From Chitinophagales bacterium (GTDB taxonomy: Bacteria > Bacteroidota > Bacteroidia > Chitinophagales > Chitinophagaceae): DNA of 64,000 nt. A program made the translations under genes and the position numbers. The notes below the pieces were generated by a model. The model was given only the letters and a program-made list of their open reading frames with translations, was not told the origin of the DNA and ran no database searches. The stretch spans positions 1,674,001-1,738,000 of the forward strand of contig JACJXQ010000008.1 in the NCBI GenBank assembly GCA_020636495.1, read 5' to 3'. Every line of letters begins with the position of its first letter. The stretch's first letter is position 1. Of this stretch, positions 15,783-24,356 are shown in pieces.

Positions 15783-16919
15783 ATGTTATTTTCAGATATT
15801 CCCGGGCAGAAGGCGGCAAAAGACGGATTGACAGGTATGTGGCGTAACAACCATTTTCCTCATGCTTTGTTGCTTACCGGCAATGAAGGAACCGGCGGGC
15901 TGCCAATGGCTTTGGCTCTGGCCAGGTATATTTTTTGCGAGAACAAACAGGAAAATGACGCCTGCGGCGAGTGCAGCTCTTGCAGTAAGGTACAAAGGTT
16001 GGAACATGCTGACCTGCATATGGCTTTCCCAACGGTATCGCCCAAGCCGGGTACTAAGGCCATGAGTAAATACTATATGGCTGACTTCAGGGAGTTTGTG
16101 AAACAGACACCTTTCAGCAGTACATATGATTGGCTGCAATTCATCAGTGCAGAGAATAAACAAGGTAATATTACGGCAGAAGAATGCCGCGAGATCATTG
16201 ATACGCTCAACCTACGTTCATACGAGGGTGGGGCAAAAGTGCAGATCATCTGGCGGCCTGAGTATTTAGGTAAAGAAGGTAACATCCTGCTGAAACTGAT
16301 AGAAGAACCACCTGCTGATACTTACCTGGTACTGGTGGCGGAAAACATGGAAGATATACTGGGAACTATACTGTCACGTACACAGGTAGTGAGACTAGCA
16401 CCTGTTTCCGCTGCTGATATTGCTACGGTATTACAGCGCAGAAACCTTGCAGATGAAGCCCGTGCGTTGCAGATAGGGCATATGGCTAATGGCAGTTATG
16501 CTGAAGCATTGAGATTGTTGCAACATGCAGAGAATGACTTGTTCCCCGAAGTGCGCAACTGGTTCAATGCATTGTTCACCAACAACGGGGTCGCAATTAC
16601 AAAGTTTGCAGAGCAGTGGAGCAAGGCCGGGCGTGAACAACAGAAAAATTTTCTGCATTATATCATACAACTACTGGAGCAGGCTATCAGAGTCAGGTAT
16701 TTGCCGGGGCAGCCACCTGCATTACCGCCTGCAGAAGCCGATTTTGTGCGAAAGATAGCAGCAATGAAAGTGTCTTATGAGACCATCAACAGTATGGTAA
16801 AAGAGATAACGGATACTATCTATTATATAGAGCGAAATGCCCACAGTAAAACACAGCTACATGTGTTATCTGTCAAGATGGTGTATATTATTACCAACAG
16901 GCCTATACCTGTTCTTTAA
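15783..16919 (+). CDS. holB: DNA polymerase III delta' subunit
   Basis: 378 residues from the ATG at 15783 (MLFSDIPGQKAAKDGL); the longer frame from 15699 has an unlike, non-conserved N-terminus. The clamp-loader fold shows in NNHFPHALLLTGNEGTGG, a degenerate P-loop lacking the Lys-Thr as expected for delta'. A zinc site is formed by Cys52, Cys61, Cys64 and Cys67, with sensor region KVQIIWRPEYLGKEGNILLKLIEEPP. It works in the DnaX complex to load the sliding clamp. Its stop overlaps the convergent lipoprotein stop by 4 bases. Confidence 0.88.
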   Translation: MLFSDIPGQKAAKDGLTGMWRNNHFPHALLLTGNEGTGGLPMALALARYIFCENKQENDACGECSSCSKVQRLEHADLHMAFPTVSPKPGTKAMSKYYMADFREFVKQTPFSSTYDWLQFISAENKQGNITAEECREIIDTLNLRSYEGGAKVQIIWRPEYLGKEGNILLKLIEEPPADTYLVLVAENMEDILGTILSRTQVVRLAPVSAADIATVLQRRNLADEARALQIGHMANGSYAEALRLLQHAENDLFPEVRNWFNALFTNNGVAITKFAEQWSKAGREQQKNFLHYIIQLLEQAIRVRYLPGQPPALPPAEADFVRKIAAMKVSYETINSMVKEITDTIYYIERNAHSKTQLHVLSVKMVYIITNRPIPVL

Positions 16920-17503
16920 TCAAGGAACCCGCGTTTTACCGCTTCCATGTGGAACCATGGATTAAGTTTAGGACGGTTAGCTTCGAGGAATTTCCGTACC
17001 ACAGGCTGGTCCGGGTTGATCATTCTTGTAGGGCAGTCAGACAGATCTTCCATAGTGTCACAATGGGCACTGATCTGTTCCGTTTCTCCTGAACTGATGT
17101 AAAACAGTGGTTCTGTTCCGTTTTTCTCAAAACCAATACCATGTATCTTATTTCCCTGTACATCGGCCAGCGAACACTGGAGTGAATCGTGAAACAAGAA
17201 GGTATAAGCCAGTTTACCCACCCCATCCTCATATTTCAGGAAGAAAACTTTCAGGTCGAGCATACCATAAGTGAGTCCTTTCATTTCCACACCACTGCAA
17301 TTCTTTACGGGCACATCGCAATGGTTGCAATATAGCCGCCATTTTGTTTCTGTATACAGGTCTGTAATGCCCAATTGCTCTATCTGTTTCAGGTAGTCGT
17401 CTTCCATCCTGTTGAGCACAGCCTGTTGGCTGCGATCGTTATTGTCTTCGTCGCAGGCGGTTAGCAGCAGTAATGATAATATGACTATAGTAAATCGTTT
17501 CAT
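16916..17503 (-). CDS. Lipoprotein of unknown function
   Basis: 195 residues from the ATG at 17503, which opens a lipoprotein signal (MKRFTIVILSLLLLTAC; Cys at about 17). It contains several Cys (YCNHCDVPVKNCSG, CSLADVQ, HCDTMEDLSDC) that could form disulfides in the periplasm. No family is recognised. The longer frame to 17566 has no signal and is rejected. It converges with holB with a 4-base stop overlap. Confidence 0.65.
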   Translation of the reverse strand: MKRFTIVILSLLLLTACDEDNNDRSQQAVLNRMEDDYLKQIEQLGITDLYTETKWRLYCNHCDVPVKNCSGVEMKGLTYGMLDLKVFFLKYEDGVGKLAYTFLFHDSLQCSLADVQGNKIHGIGFEKNGTEPLFYISSGETEQISAHCDTMEDLSDCPTRMINPDQPVVRKFLEANRPKLNPWFHMEAVKRGFLD

Positions 17504-17631
17504 GTATCCGATAACTTCCCTGTGGGCAAATGTAAGCATGTTAGTTAAGTCTGCACAATGCAACAAGAATAAATAGCTTATTGATATGAAACAATGAGAC
17601 CTGTCATATTATCTTAGTAGTTTTAGTGTGT

Positions 17632-18135
17632 ATGACAAGGATAGGTATCATATCAGATACGCATGGATATTTAGATGAGGCTGTATTCAAATATTTCAAA
17701 GACTGTGATGAGATATGGCATGCAGGTGATTTTGGCAATACTGAAGTGATAGGGCAGTTGCAGGCATTTAAGCCACTGAAAGGAGTGTATGGCAATATTG
17801 ATGGTCATATGATAAGGGCTGAATTTCCCGAGAAGCTGCGTTGGTATTGCGAAGGGGTGGAAGTGTTAATGATACATATAGGAGGTTATCCCGGGAAATA
17901 TGCGCCTTCTGTCAGGGAAGAGATGAAGACAAACCCGCCAAAACTATTTATATCCGGTCATTCGCATATACTCAAAGTTATGAATGACGCTCAACTGAAA
18001 TGCCTGCACATAAATCCCGGTGCTGCGGGTAATCATGGCTGGCATAAAGTACGCACCATAGTTCGCCTGGCCATAGACGGAGACAGGATGAGTAACTGTG
18101 AAGTTATAGAACTGGGTAAAAGAGGTAGCGGTTAA
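17632..18135 (+). CDS. Metallophosphoesterase, YfcE/MJ0936 type
   Basis: 167 residues from the ATG at 17632; a GTG two codons earlier is possible. The dinuclear-metal motifs are complete: ISDTHG near the N-terminus, WHAGDFGN, GNIDGH, IHIGG and ISGHSH. These small cytoplasmic enzymes hydrolyse phosphodiesters in vitro and the natural substrate is usually unknown. It converges with pcm, with 2 bases between the stops. Confidence 0.88.
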   Translation: MTRIGIISDTHGYLDEAVFKYFKDCDEIWHAGDFGNTEVIGQLQAFKPLKGVYGNIDGHMIRAEFPEKLRWYCEGVEVLMIHIGGYPGKYAPSVREEMKTNPPKLFISGHSHILKVMNDAQLKCLHINPGAAGNHGWHKVRTIVRLAIDGDRMSNCEVIELGKRGSG

Positions 18136-18137
18136 CC

Positions 18138-18815
18138 TTACTTATTGTTCTTACCCTGCAACATGGGGACAAATGAGAAGTCTCCCATTTCCTGCTGTGT
18201 GATGTTGCCATCTTTATCTTTGAGTATCAACAGCATTTTCTGGCCATTGTCGTCACCTACCGGGGCTACCATTCTGCCACCCGGTTTCAGTTGTTCCAGC
18301 AGTTTTTCAGGGATGTAAGGCGCAGCGGCCGTAATAATTATTTTATCGAAAGGTGCATAACTGGGCAGGCCTTCGTAGCCATCACCATAAAAGCGTTTCA
18401 GGTTGGGGTATTTCTTTATGAAGAAAAATTTAGCAACGAAGTCGTATAGTTCTTTCTGTCTTTCTATGCTGTACACCATGGCGCCCAGTTCTGCGAGTAC
18501 ACAAGCCTGGTAAGCGCTGCCGGTTCCGATCTCCAGTACCTTATCAAATTTTTTTATCTGCAACAGTTCTGTCTGGTAGGCTACTGTATAGGGTTGAGAA
18601 ATGGTTTGATTTGCAGAGATAGGGAATGCCCGGTCCTCATATGCTATACGTTCAAAAGCCTGGTCGAGGAAGAAGTGACGTGGAATAGCATCTATAGCAG
18701 CAAGCACTTTCTCATCTTTTATCCCTTTCTCCCTGAGCGTAGTCAGTAGTTGTTTTCTTAATCCCTTGTGCAGATAATTGTCATCTTTCGGCCTGCTCTG
18801 ATAACTCTGGTGCAT
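18138..18815 (-). CDS. pcm: Protein-L-isoaspartate O-methyltransferase
   Basis: 225 residues, the usual length. It carries the family blocks AIPRHFF, ANQTISQPYTVAYQTELL, the SAM-binding motif VLEIGTGSAYQACVLAELG (about 93-111), RFYGDGYEGL and the LLEQLKPGGRMVAPVG loop. It methylates isoaspartyl residues so that damaged proteins are repaired. The start is the ATG at 18815. It is followed after 58 bases by DUF5683 on the same strand, upstream in transcription order. Confidence 0.92.
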   Translation of the reverse strand: MHQSYQSRPKDDNYLHKGLRKQLLTTLREKGIKDEKVLAAIDAIPRHFFLDQAFERIAYEDRAFPISANQTISQPYTVAYQTELLQIKKFDKVLEIGTGSAYQACVLAELGAMVYSIERQKELYDFVAKFFFIKKYPNLKRFYGDGYEGLPSYAPFDKIIITAAAPYIPEKLLEQLKPGGRMVAPVGDDNGQKMLLILKDKDGNITQQEMGDFSFVPMLQGKNNK

Positions 18816-18873
18816 GCTGCAAAATTAATCCGTGATCACGTAAAAAAAAGTATGGGGATAAATATTGAGGGAA

Positions 18874-19515
18874 CTACTTAAAGTTCATCACCAGTCCCAT
18901 ACCTACATAGTTCTGTTGTAATACGGGTTTCACCTTCATGGAAATATCCCTGGATATATCGAAATTCTTCAGGTGGGCAGAAGCTACTGCATCCATTATC
19001 TGTAGTGCATAGCCAACTGATGTGAGCAATACAATAATGTCCAGGTCTTTTTTATAATTGTTTTGCAGGCGTTGTAATTGTGTAGCATCATAAAACTGCG
19101 TCAGGTCGTTGTAGGTACCCGGGTCTCCGTCTATAGAATATATGTAAGCCTGCCTGTAGTCCCTGTATTTAGTATAGTTATAACCGATAAAGTAGCCCGC
19201 TCCGCCCAGTATGGCATATACCAGCGGTACCTTCCAGTATTGCCTGTTATAAGCTTGCCCGAGTCCGGGTAATATAGCAGAGTACATACCTGCTTTCTTT
19301 GCATTGGGCTCGAATACTTTTTTCTTTTTTACGGTATCAGCTGCCACTTTTATGACTGTATCACTACGCACGGTAATTGCATCCTGTTTGATGGCGGTGC
19401 TCGTGTCCATATCAGCAGGTGTTGAGCGCAGGCTGTCAACAGGAGTGAATTTCTGAGCTTTAGCGACGGCGGGGCACAAAACCAGCAAAAACGATATATA
19501 AAGCAGTTGTTTCAA
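18874..19515 (-). CDS. DUF5683 membrane protein
   Basis: 213 residues. It has a signal-like N-terminus (KQLLYISFLLVLCPAVAKAQ) and then the typical DUF5683 core KKAGMYSAILPGLGQAYNRQYWKVPLVYA with two to three membrane segments (YAILGGAGYFIGYNY, IIVLLTSVGYALQIMDAVASAHL). DUF5683 is common in Bacteroidota near ParB and envelope genes; its function is not known. The start at 19515 is a TTG, the only start that keeps the signal peptide. A terminator from the prc gene ends just upstream. Confidence 0.78.
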   Translation of the reverse strand: MKQLLYISFLLVLCPAVAKAQKFTPVDSLRSTPADMDTSTAIKQDAITVRSDTVIKVAADTVKKKKVFEPNAKKAGMYSAILPGLGQAYNRQYWKVPLVYAILGGAGYFIGYNYTKYRDYRQAYIYSIDGDPGTYNDLTQFYDATQLQRLQNNYKKDLDIIVLLTSVGYALQIMDAVASAHLKNFDISRDISMKVKPVLQQNYVGMGLVMNFK

Positions 19516-19563
19516 ATATGGCGCAAATTTATACTAAAGCATGGATTTATTAGGCCAGACCTA

Positions 19564-19595
19564 TAAAAAAACGTCCTGCTCTATTCGCAGGACGT
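19564..19595 (-). terminator. Intrinsic terminator after the tail-specific protease
   Basis: A 9-bp stem ACGTCCTGC/GCAGGACGT (19571-19579 and 19587-19595), followed on the minus strand by a run of Ts. It is 26 bases beyond the stop of the gene at 19621. Confidence 0.85.
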
Positions 19596-19620
19596 GCTCA
19601 TAAGAATATTAATAATTCTG

Positions 19621-21789
19621 TTATTTAGCGCTCATGCCCATGTTTACATTCATATCCATGTGCGCCATGTCGTTAATGATATTTACTGTTTCAGCTATGT
19701 AAACGTCTTTTTGCAGTGTTTTCAACCATTCTTCATTTTTGGCTATAGTACTACTGTCCATATTTACCTTAGCCATGTCTTCTTTCGGATTAACCACTGT
19801 GAGTTTAGTAGCTTTTTCCTCAAGTTCTTTCATTCTTTCGGCTGTCTCATTCGCTTCTTTCATTTCTTCCCTGAACTTTTTCTCATTCAGCGAATATGTT
19901 TTATCATTTTCCTGTTTCTTGATGCGTTCTGCATTCTGTTCGATCAATGCAAATGTCTCGTTGTGGCTGACACGTTCTTTGCTGAGTGCGGCCAGTTTGC
20001 TGACATTTACAGGGTCTGATACTGTGTTGTATTTCGCTGCAGGTATCTCATCCCATTTCAGTGCAGCTTCATCCTTACGTTCACCTACATCCAGGTGGGT
20101 ATAAGGGTCCGGCAATTCTATATCCGGTGTAACGCCTTTCAACTGAGTAGAGCCACCATTGATGCGGTAGAATTTCTGAATGGTCAGTTTCAATGCTCCC
20201 AGCGGTTCATCACTTGAGCGTGCGGCTATCTTATCGCTGAACTTCAGATATTCGTCCAGAGAAATGACTTTCTGCACTGTACCCTTACCAAAGCTGCGTG
20301 AGCCCACTATCACAGCACGTTTATAATCCTGCATGGCAGCCGCCATAATTTCGGAAGCTGAAGCACTACCCTGGTTGATCATGATCGCCATAGGCCCATC
20401 ATACAAAGTACCCGGCTGCCTGTCTTCGAGCATGGCCGGTGAGGAATGGCTGCTTCTTACCTGGACGATAGGGCCTTCGTCAATGAAAAGCCCTCCCATG
20501 TTCACCACGTCGTTGAGCGAGCCACCACCGTTGTAGCGAAGGTCAAGTATAATACCGTCTACTTTGGCATTTTTCAGTTTCATTACCTCCAGCGCAACAT
20601 CTTCGGAGCAGCGTCTTCCGCTGGTACCATTGAAATCGGCATAAAACTCGGGCAGGTATATATAGCCTATTTTTCCTTTGCCCGATTCAATAACTGCAGA
20701 ACGTGCAAAGGTTTCTTCTATCTGTACCTCGCCACGTATGATAGGTATGACCATCGTTGCGCCGTTCACTTTTTTAACGGTCAGCTGTACTTCGGTGCCT
20801 TTAGGGCCGCGTATCAATTTTACAGCATCATCTATCTCATAGCCCTGAATGTCTACCGGCTCCTCGCTGCCTTGTGCTACTTTCATTATCTCGTCACCGG
20901 CATCCAGGTCGCCCTGTTTCCAGCATGGGCTGCCTGCTATTATTGATGTAACCGTGATCTTGCCTTCTTTGTCCTGTAGCCTGGCGCCAATACCAAAGAA
21001 TGAGCCTGACATCATTTCGTCAAACTTCTTTTTGTCATCAGGTGGAAAGTAATCAGTATGCGGGTCGTAGGTATTGGTGATCGTGTTCATATAAATGGCA
21101 AAACGTTGGTTGTCGTCCAGTTTGTTGACACGTTTAAAATAGTATTCCATGCTTTTCTGCACTTTGTCCCTGGCCTCAGCTTCCAGTGCGGCGTCTGTTT
21201 TTACTTCTTTGAGGGTAGTGTCCTTATCTTCAACGCGTTTGTCCTGGGCTTTTTTCAGGTCGACATATTGTGCCAGTGCCCTGTACTTCAGAAACAGGCG
21301 CCAACGCTCTTTACGAGCTTTGTCATTGGCAGGGTACGGCGCATCGTCTTCAGCACTTACATAGGTTTCCTCTTTTGTAAAATCAAAAGGCTTTTCCAGC
21401 AACTCAGGATAGTATTTTTCAGTTTCGCGGATACTCTTATCGTAGAGGTCTGTGAACTTATTAAAGAATTCTATGGAGCCTGACTTTATTTCGTCGTCTA
21501 TTTTGAATTCGTATTTTGAAAGTACGTCGATGTCCTTTTGTGTAAAGAACCTTTTATCATAATCCATTCTTTCCAGCAGCTTGTGGTAGGCCATACTGGA
21601 GAACGAATCGTCTACTTCTTTGGGTGAGTAGTGACCGTCCTGTAGTGCTTTATATACGGTTTCTACTATCAGTTTACTCTTCTTCTCGGCATCAGTGTCT
21701 TTCGAGCTGTACTTGAACGAAAAAAAAGCTGCAAGTACGGCCACGATCAACGTTGGTATCAGAATCTTGTTCCTCATGAATCTCAACAT
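19621..21789 (-). CDS. prc: Tail-specific (C-terminal processing) protease, S41A
   Basis: 722 residues with an N-terminal membrane anchor or signal (MRNKILIPTLIVAVLAAFFSF). A helical domain follows (to about 230), then a PDZ domain (MMSGSFFGIGARLQDKEGKITVTSI...) and the S41 protease core with catalytic Ser in GSASASEIMAAAMQDY (about 475) and Lys in SFGKGTVQKVI (about 500). A DUF3340-type C-terminal helical region completes it. It degrades periplasmic proteins by recognising their C-termini. It is preceded by a TACATTTG box and followed by a clear terminator, so it is probably monocistronic. Confidence 0.92.
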   Translation of the reverse strand: MLRFMRNKILIPTLIVAVLAAFFSFKYSSKDTDAEKKSKLIVETVYKALQDGHYSPKEVDDSFSSMAYHKLLERMDYDKRFFTQKDIDVLSKYEFKIDDEIKSGSIEFFNKFTDLYDKSIRETEKYYPELLEKPFDFTKEETYVSAEDDAPYPANDKARKERWRLFLKYRALAQYVDLKKAQDKRVEDKDTTLKEVKTDAALEAEARDKVQKSMEYYFKRVNKLDDNQRFAIYMNTITNTYDPHTDYFPPDDKKKFDEMMSGSFFGIGARLQDKEGKITVTSIIAGSPCWKQGDLDAGDEIMKVAQGSEEPVDIQGYEIDDAVKLIRGPKGTEVQLTVKKVNGATMVIPIIRGEVQIEETFARSAVIESGKGKIGYIYLPEFYADFNGTSGRRCSEDVALEVMKLKNAKVDGIILDLRYNGGGSLNDVVNMGGLFIDEGPIVQVRSSHSSPAMLEDRQPGTLYDGPMAIMINQGSASASEIMAAAMQDYKRAVIVGSRSFGKGTVQKVISLDEYLKFSDKIAARSSDEPLGALKLTIQKFYRINGGSTQLKGVTPDIELPDPYTHLDVGERKDEAALKWDEIPAAKYNTVSDPVNVSKLAALSKERVSHNETFALIEQNAERIKKQENDKTYSLNEKKFREEMKEANETAERMKELEEKATKLTVVNPKEDMAKVNMDSSTIAKNEEWLKTLQKDVYIAETVNIINDMAHMDMNVNMGMSAK

Positions 21790-21816
21790 AATCTAATGAT
21801 TAATTTACTATTGAAA

Positions 21817-21824
21817 CAAATGTA
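21817..21824 (-). promoter_or_regulatory. Putative prc promoter, -7 box
   Basis: On the minus strand TACATTTG, an exact TAnnTTTG match, 28 bases upstream of the prc ATG. Confidence 0.45.
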
Positions 21825-21843
21825 AAGTATTTGCTGTTAAAAA

Positions 21844-21872
21844 AACGCTAATCGCTTGTGGCGTATAGCGTT
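21844..21872. repeat. Palindromic hairpin between prc and lipB
   Basis: AACGCTA at 21844-21850 pairs with TAGCGTT at 21866-21872; an inner stem CGC/GCG closes a TTGTG loop. The inner CGCTTGTGGCG recurs in the repeat element at 55271. It may be a degenerate copy of that family or a two-way regulatory site for the divergent pair. Confidence 0.45.
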
Positions 21873-21892
21873 AGGCTTAGGGGGATATTCCG

Positions 21893-21900
21893 TAATTTTG
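21893..21900 (+). promoter_or_regulatory. Putative lipB promoter, -7 box
   Basis: TAATTTTG, an exact TAnnTTTG match, 19 bases upstream of the lipB ATG. Confidence 0.45.
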
Positions 21901-21919
21901 CACAGAGTTAATAAATATT

Positions 21920-22642
21920 ATGCGAAAGATACATTTCCATGACCTGGGCAATATAGAATACGGTAAAGCCTGGGACTTGCAGGAGCAGATGCTGAAAGTG
22001 GCGGTTGCTGAAAAATCGAGGCGTATTACAGAGCCCGGCACACCGGAAGTGCAGATAGACAATTACCTGCTGTTTTGTGAGCATCCGCATGTGTATACAT
22101 TGGGTAAGAGCGGACATATGGAGAACCTGCTGGTGAACGACGCTCAACTGGAGGAAATGGGGGCGGTATTCTACAAGACCAATCGTGGCGGGGATATTAC
22201 ATACCATGGTCCGGGGCAGATAGTAGGCTATCCTGTGCTGGACCTGGAGCAGTTTTTTACAGACCTGGGCCTGTATATGCGCAGCCTGGAGCAGGTAATT
22301 ATCAATACAGTAGCTCATTACGGTATAAATGGAGAGCGGCTGGATGGCTCAACGGGTGTGTGGATAGATGTGGGAACGCCACAAGTACGTAAAATATGCG
22401 CCATGGGTGTACGTGCCAGCAGGTGGGTGACCATACATGGCTTTGCCTTGAATGTGAACAGCAATATGAGCTATTTTGAGAATATTGTTGCCTGTGGTAT
22501 TGACGATAAGGGGGTAACATCTATACAGAAAGAGCTGGGCCGGGAAATAGATGAACAGGAAGTTAAAGAGTTGTTGAAAAAAGAGTTTGCTATGGTATTT
22601 GAATCTGAAATAATCAATGAAACAGCGCTTTCATTTGCATAA
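21920..22642 (+). CDS. lipB: Octanoyl-[ACP]:protein N-octanoyltransferase
   Basis: 240 residues, full length. It has TLGKSGHMENLL, the RGGDITYHGPGQIVGYPVLDL block, the Lys of KICAMGVRASRWVTIHGFALNVN (Lys158) and the catalytic Cys192 in YFENIVACGI. It moves octanoate from ACP to the lipoyl domains of 2-oxoacid dehydrogenases, the substrates of Lpd (26199) and PdhA (50644) complexes. It is divergent from prc. No lipA is in the window. Confidence 0.94.
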   Translation: MRKIHFHDLGNIEYGKAWDLQEQMLKVAVAEKSRRITEPGTPEVQIDNYLLFCEHPHVYTLGKSGHMENLLVNDAQLEEMGAVFYKTNRGGDITYHGPGQIVGYPVLDLEQFFTDLGLYMRSLEQVIINTVAHYGINGERLDGSTGVWIDVGTPQVRKICAMGVRASRWVTIHGFALNVNSNMSYFENIVACGIDDKGVTSIQKELGREIDEQEVKELLKKEFAMVFESEIINETALSFA

Positions 22643-22678
22643 ATAACTTAAATTTATTGTCCCGTTATATGTTTCAAC

Positions 22679-23308
22679 GTGCCTGAAAGGAACAAAATAT
22701 CATATCACTGGGGCGATAACAGCCTGCTCATCTCTCTTGGTAACAGAACAGAGACAAGGATACAGGTTTTGTTTTGGGCGGAGTTTTTTCTTACAGCCGG
22801 TTGGGCGACTATATTCTTATTAAGGGCGTTCCCTTTGTCCGGCGAGCTTGTGAATGTTTTAGAAGCACTCGGGGCTTCGTTGTTGTACCTGCTGGCATCG
22901 TACCGGCTTTTTTCAAGACTGTTCTTTACCGAGAAGCTTCTACTGAGGCCTGATATGCTGGAGATAATCACCCGTACACCCTTCTCTTATAAAGCCCGCA
23001 GTTTTGAGTGGGAGTATATGGGGCCGTTGCACTATGTAGGGCAGGAGCAGAAGACCGATCATCCGCTGATAGGTAAGTGTTACGATTATTTTGGGTTTGA
23101 AACACAGGAGAAGCTGATACACAAATTGCATACCGAGGGAAATATGTATTTCAATTATGGAGGTTTCCCTGTACGTTTTGGCAAAGGGGTTTACTCCTGG
23201 AATGCCGAGGAGATAGTGAATATGATGCAACTATACGTGGGCAAAAAACTGCAATTGGGACCGGAGTGGGCCCGTATGGTGCAGGAACATGAAACCGGGG
23301 ATATTTAG
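22679..23308 (+). CDS. Two-helix membrane protein of unknown function
   Basis: 209 residues. Two adjacent membrane segments (about 30-50 and 58-80: VLFWAEFFLTAGWATIFLL and VLEALGASLLYLLASYRLF) are followed by a soluble roughly 120-residue domain of PH-like appearance (LLLRPDMLEIITRTPFSYKARSFEWEYM). The start is a GTG at 22679; the nearby ATG is out of frame. There is no family I can name. It lies 36 bases after lipB and shares a 4-base stop overlap with the convergent gene at 23305. Confidence 0.65.
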   Translation: MPERNKISYHWGDNSLLISLGNRTETRIQVLFWAEFFLTAGWATIFLLRAFPLSGELVNVLEALGASLLYLLASYRLFSRLFFTEKLLLRPDMLEIITRTPFSYKARSFEWEYMGPLHYVGQEQKTDHPLIGKCYDYFGFETQEKLIHKLHTEGNMYFNYGGFPVRFGKGVYSWNAEEIVNMMQLYVGKKLQLGPEWARMVQEHETGDI

Positions 23309-24213
23309 AAAATGGAAATGTAGCCTTCTTCCAGCTTGTCCGATCCCTCTTTTAAAATGAATTTATAAACGCCCTTGCTCTGGAAATTGCGCTTGTCGAT
23401 GATCACCTTTGTTTTGCGCAGCCTGGGTATATCCAGCACAGGGTTAGACTCATCTCCCTGCTTGAAGAACTGAATTGCATATATCTTCCTGTCGTCTTCG
23501 GGCAGTTCCAGTGTCACGTGCCCGGTGAAGGGGTTGGTAAAAACATGCCTTGATTTGATATAGGTATATTGTCCCACATCATCATTACTCGGGATGTTCA
23601 GGTTGAGTTTCGGGGTAGGTTTAGGTGCAGGAGCTGTGTTGGTATTATTACTATAGTTGTTACTCCTGGCAGTCATCGGCCTTGTGTTATTATAGCCGTT
23701 ATTATTAGCAGTGTTATTATTGGTATTGTTTGTGACAGGTGTCGGAGGAGCCATTGGCTCCAGGCTGGATGCAATAACGTCCTGGGGGGCTATCTGCACA
23801 TTAGCGGCATACTTTTGCAATGAATCGTTAGGTGGAATAACACTTTTGTTCAGCAGGGTAGCGCTATCAATAAATACCTTGATATTGTTACTGTACCATG
23901 TCAAGTCGGAGCTGAAACCGATGTATAGCCTGTACCAGTTATCGCCTGCCTGAGGGTGCCCGTCTATAAATGCCTGCTGGCCTTTTTTCAGGTCTTTTAC
24001 GTAACCAATGGTTATATAATTGAATACACTATCGGAAGAGCGCTGTACAGCAATCGATTTGATGCCGTCGTACTGACATGTCCAACTGATGACATTAACG
24101 CCTTTGTCTGACGCAGCAATGATATCAGGCAGCACCGGGGGTTGTGCTATGGCTTTATTGCCCAGCAGAGAAAACCCGATAAATAATAAAATAAATGATA
24201 CAGTACGAGACAT
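23305..24213 (-). CDS. Secreted protein with fibronectin-like domain
   Basis: 302 residues with a signal peptide (MSRTVSFILLFIGFSLLGNKAIAQ). Residues about 30-120 look like a fibronectin type III-like fold (ISWTCQYDGIKSIAVQRSSDSVFNYITIGYV). An Asn/Thr/Pro-rich linker (about 155-205, many NNTN repeats) is followed by a C-terminal beta domain (KSRHVFTNPFTGHVTLELPEDDRKIYAIQFF). It is probably surface or periplasmic; the function is unknown. Confidence 0.7.
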   Translation of the reverse strand: MSRTVSFILLFIGFSLLGNKAIAQPPVLPDIIAASDKGVNVISWTCQYDGIKSIAVQRSSDSVFNYITIGYVKDLKKGQQAFIDGHPQAGDNWYRLYIGFSSDLTWYSNNIKVFIDSATLLNKSVIPPNDSLQKYAANVQIAPQDVIASSLEPMAPPTPVTNNTNNNTANNNGYNNTRPMTARSNNYSNNTNTAPAPKPTPKLNLNIPSNDDVGQYTYIKSRHVFTNPFTGHVTLELPEDDRKIYAIQFFKQGDESNPVLDIPRLRKTKVIIDKRNFQSKGVYKFILKEGSDKLEEGYISIF

Positions 24214-24356
24214 TCGCCAAACCTACACCAATTTTTACTTTCCCTGAAGTGCAGCCGGAAGATTTTCAATTCAATAACATTTTATTAGGAATTAAGGGCT
24301 GATTTGTAGAAACCACAATTTATTTTTAGCTTGGTTGCTTATATCATCTCTCATAT